This document shows, in pieces, positions 62,640 through 64,000 of a stretch of DNA of 64,000 bases; the first letter of the stretch is position 1, and each line of letters begins with the position of its first letter. The notes below the pieces were generated by a model. The model searched no databases. It had not been told where the DNA came from and was given only the letters and a program-made list of their open reading frames with translations. Source of the stretch: Tenrec ecaudatus (lineage: Eukaryota; Chordata; Mammalia; Afrosoricida; Tenrecidae); contig NC_134532.1 in the NCBI RefSeq assembly GCF_050624435.1, positions 122,296,070-122,360,069 of the forward strand. Reading direction: 5' to 3'. The position numbers and the translations under genes are program-made.

Positions 62640-62805
62640 CCATTGCTGTTGGGCCAACTCAGGCTCCCAGCAACCCCACATGTGCCAGAGTAGAGGGTTT
62701 CGAAGTAGGTCACCAGACCTTTTCTCTAGGTACTTTGGCAAGAACTCAACCTACCAACCTTTCCACTAACAACGGAGTGCTTCACCATTATGCCATCCAG
62801 GGACA
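62640..62805 (-). repeat. AfroSINE
   Basis: CATTGCTGTTGGGCCAACTCAGGCTCCCAGCAACCCC, AGAACTCAACCTACCAACCTTTCC and TTCACCATTATGCCATCCAGGGA: the complement of the 'ccctggatgg' head variant. Confidence 0.75.
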
Positions 62806-62970
62806 GATACTATATATGAGATTAGTATAGATGTTTGATTGTGTGATCTTAATGTCCATTTTTGCCTTTGATTTTCTTCTTTCACCTTTCCTGTCGGAAG
62901 CTTCCTTCCAGCTTATTGTTTTGTGCTTTTCTCCACAATCTTGTTGCCTGCATATTTTCTCTCCAGCTGC
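62806..62970. other. intergenic, nothing recognised
   Basis: Short spacer between SINEs. Confidence 0.45.
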
Positions 62971-62974
62971 CCCC

Positions 62975-63145
62975 AAAGGGGCTCTGGTGGCCTAGTGAGC
63001 CACGTGTGAGGCCACTCCGCAGGAGAAAGATGAAGTCTCCTACTCCCATGAAGAGTCACTGACTTGGAAGCCCACGGGGTAGTTCTCCTCTGTCCTACAG
63101 GGTACTCTGCGTCAGCATCGACTCGACGGCGGTGCATCTGTAGGT
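62975..63145 (+). repeat. AfroSINE, internally shortened
   Basis: AAAGGGGCTCTGGTGGCCTAGTG head, GGAGAAAGATGAAGTCTCCTACTCCC body, CTGTCCTACAGGGTACTCTGCGTCAGCATCGACTCGACGGCGGTG tail. The tail is among the least diverged in the window, so this is likely a young copy; the B-box segment is missing. Confidence 0.85.
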
Positions 63146-64000
63146 TTGTGAATCTACTTCAAAAGTAACTTAAACAGGAAAAGTAATAGCTATGTGCATT
63201 ACTCGCTTACTACATTCCAAGGTTTAATAGCAGGCCATTTGATGCTTAAAACAAGTAAGTGCCTTTTTCATCTCTCTTTGACAAATTGAAACAACGCTGC
63301 AACAAAACTTGTCCCAGATAAGCAACTACTGAATAAAGGAGCAGGGACTGCCCCCAGGCCCTCTAGTCCATAAGCCACCCTCTCCACCCAGACCCTCTTG
63401 TTGTGCGATTTCTTTTACTCTCTGCTTTCTGGGTCTCAGGCTCCTTGTTATGAACCAGCCCTCTTCCCTGCTCCATCTTCTTCTGGGGCAAGACTTCTTT
63501 GCTACCCAATTCCTCCAAAGTCTTTCAGCCGCTGCCTTTTGCCTCTTGCCTCGTGGCCACATGGTGTCTGGAGAAGAATTAATGATATGGGTATGATATG
63601 TTAATGTCCTTGTGGAGGGGCGGAGAGCTTAGCTGGAATTTGACTGCCTATCCTGGTAATTTTCCTAATGTCAAGTTTATTTAAAGGGAAACATAAGCAT
63701 TATGCAAGATGAACAACAGTCTAGCCATTTCACTGTTGTGTGTATGAGAGGAGGAGGAAGCGAGAGAGAGAATGTGCGTGAGTGAATGGGGAATGGAGTG
63801 AAGGGTCAGGGTGGAGAGCGTGGGTTATGAAACTTGATGGTCTGGGTACAGTCCCTGCTCCGTTACTCGCAGGAGAGAGATGAAGGTAAAAGTTGCCCTC
63901 AAGCTGGCAATGTGCAGTATATCTTTAGGCTCGGTGTACGTTTTTGGCTTGATGAAAAGATCAGCTGTCCTTAGTCATTGCAGCACTACACCTCAAAGGG
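63146..64000. other. intergenic, nothing recognised
   Basis: No gene. GAGA-rich tract at 63745-63770 and G-rich sequence at 63785-63820. A very weak SINE-like stretch (GGTACAGTCCCTGCTCCG) lies near 63846. Confidence 0.4.

Overview
This is nuclear DNA of a placental mammal from the superorder Afrotheria, most likely a tenrec such as Echinops telfairi. Three things point there. Many tRNA-headed SINEs match the AfroSINE pattern. There are pieces of the RTE (BovB-type) LINE that is abundant in elephants and their relatives. One SPIN-type hAT element sits at 22969-23160; SPIN elements invaded only a few mammals, and tenrec is the afrotherian I know to carry them. The species is inferred; Afrotheria is well supported.

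The window holds one clear protein-coding gene, on the + strand in its last quarter: the orthologue of human C4orf54, with a single coding exon of at least 5.3 kb (50365-55668, 1,767 codons). It is intact, Ser/Pro-rich, mostly disordered, and ends in the DUF4585-type domain shared with C10orf71/CEFIP and PROB1. A strong splice donor lies 37 nt after its stop codon. A possible upstream coding exon at 49238-49497 joins the large exon in frame across an 836-bp GT-AG intron. That join is a prediction made here and has not been confirmed. From memory, human C4orf54 lies between MTTP and DAPP1 on 4q23; neither neighbour is visible here.

From 1 to about 48.4 kb the window is intergenic and dominated by nested retroelements: (i) 'family A', a LINE-like 3' end recognised by the terminal sequence CCAATAAAATGATT plus an A-rich tail, with 15 entries below (one locus is split by a nested copy); (ii) AfroSINEs in both orientations; (iii) RTE fragments, three long ones on the - strand and two short ones on the + strand; (iv) four solo LTRs of one ERV-L-like family; (v) older MIR, L1-like and unnamed mammalian repeats; (vi) a truncated U2 snRNA pseudogene. 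Two repeat-poor blocks (about 28.2-30.5 kb and 39.3-41.9 kb) are the best candidates for conserved non-coding sequence. Downstream of the gene (55.7-64 kb) lie a CA-rich minisatellite, more SINEs, one family A copy and a long RTE fragment.

I found no tRNA or rRNA gene, CRISPR array, operon or other prokaryote-type system, and no sign of a second functional gene. Strand for family A follows the direction in which AATAAA is read. Repeat boundaries are by eye and may be off by 5-30 bp unless target-site duplications are given.
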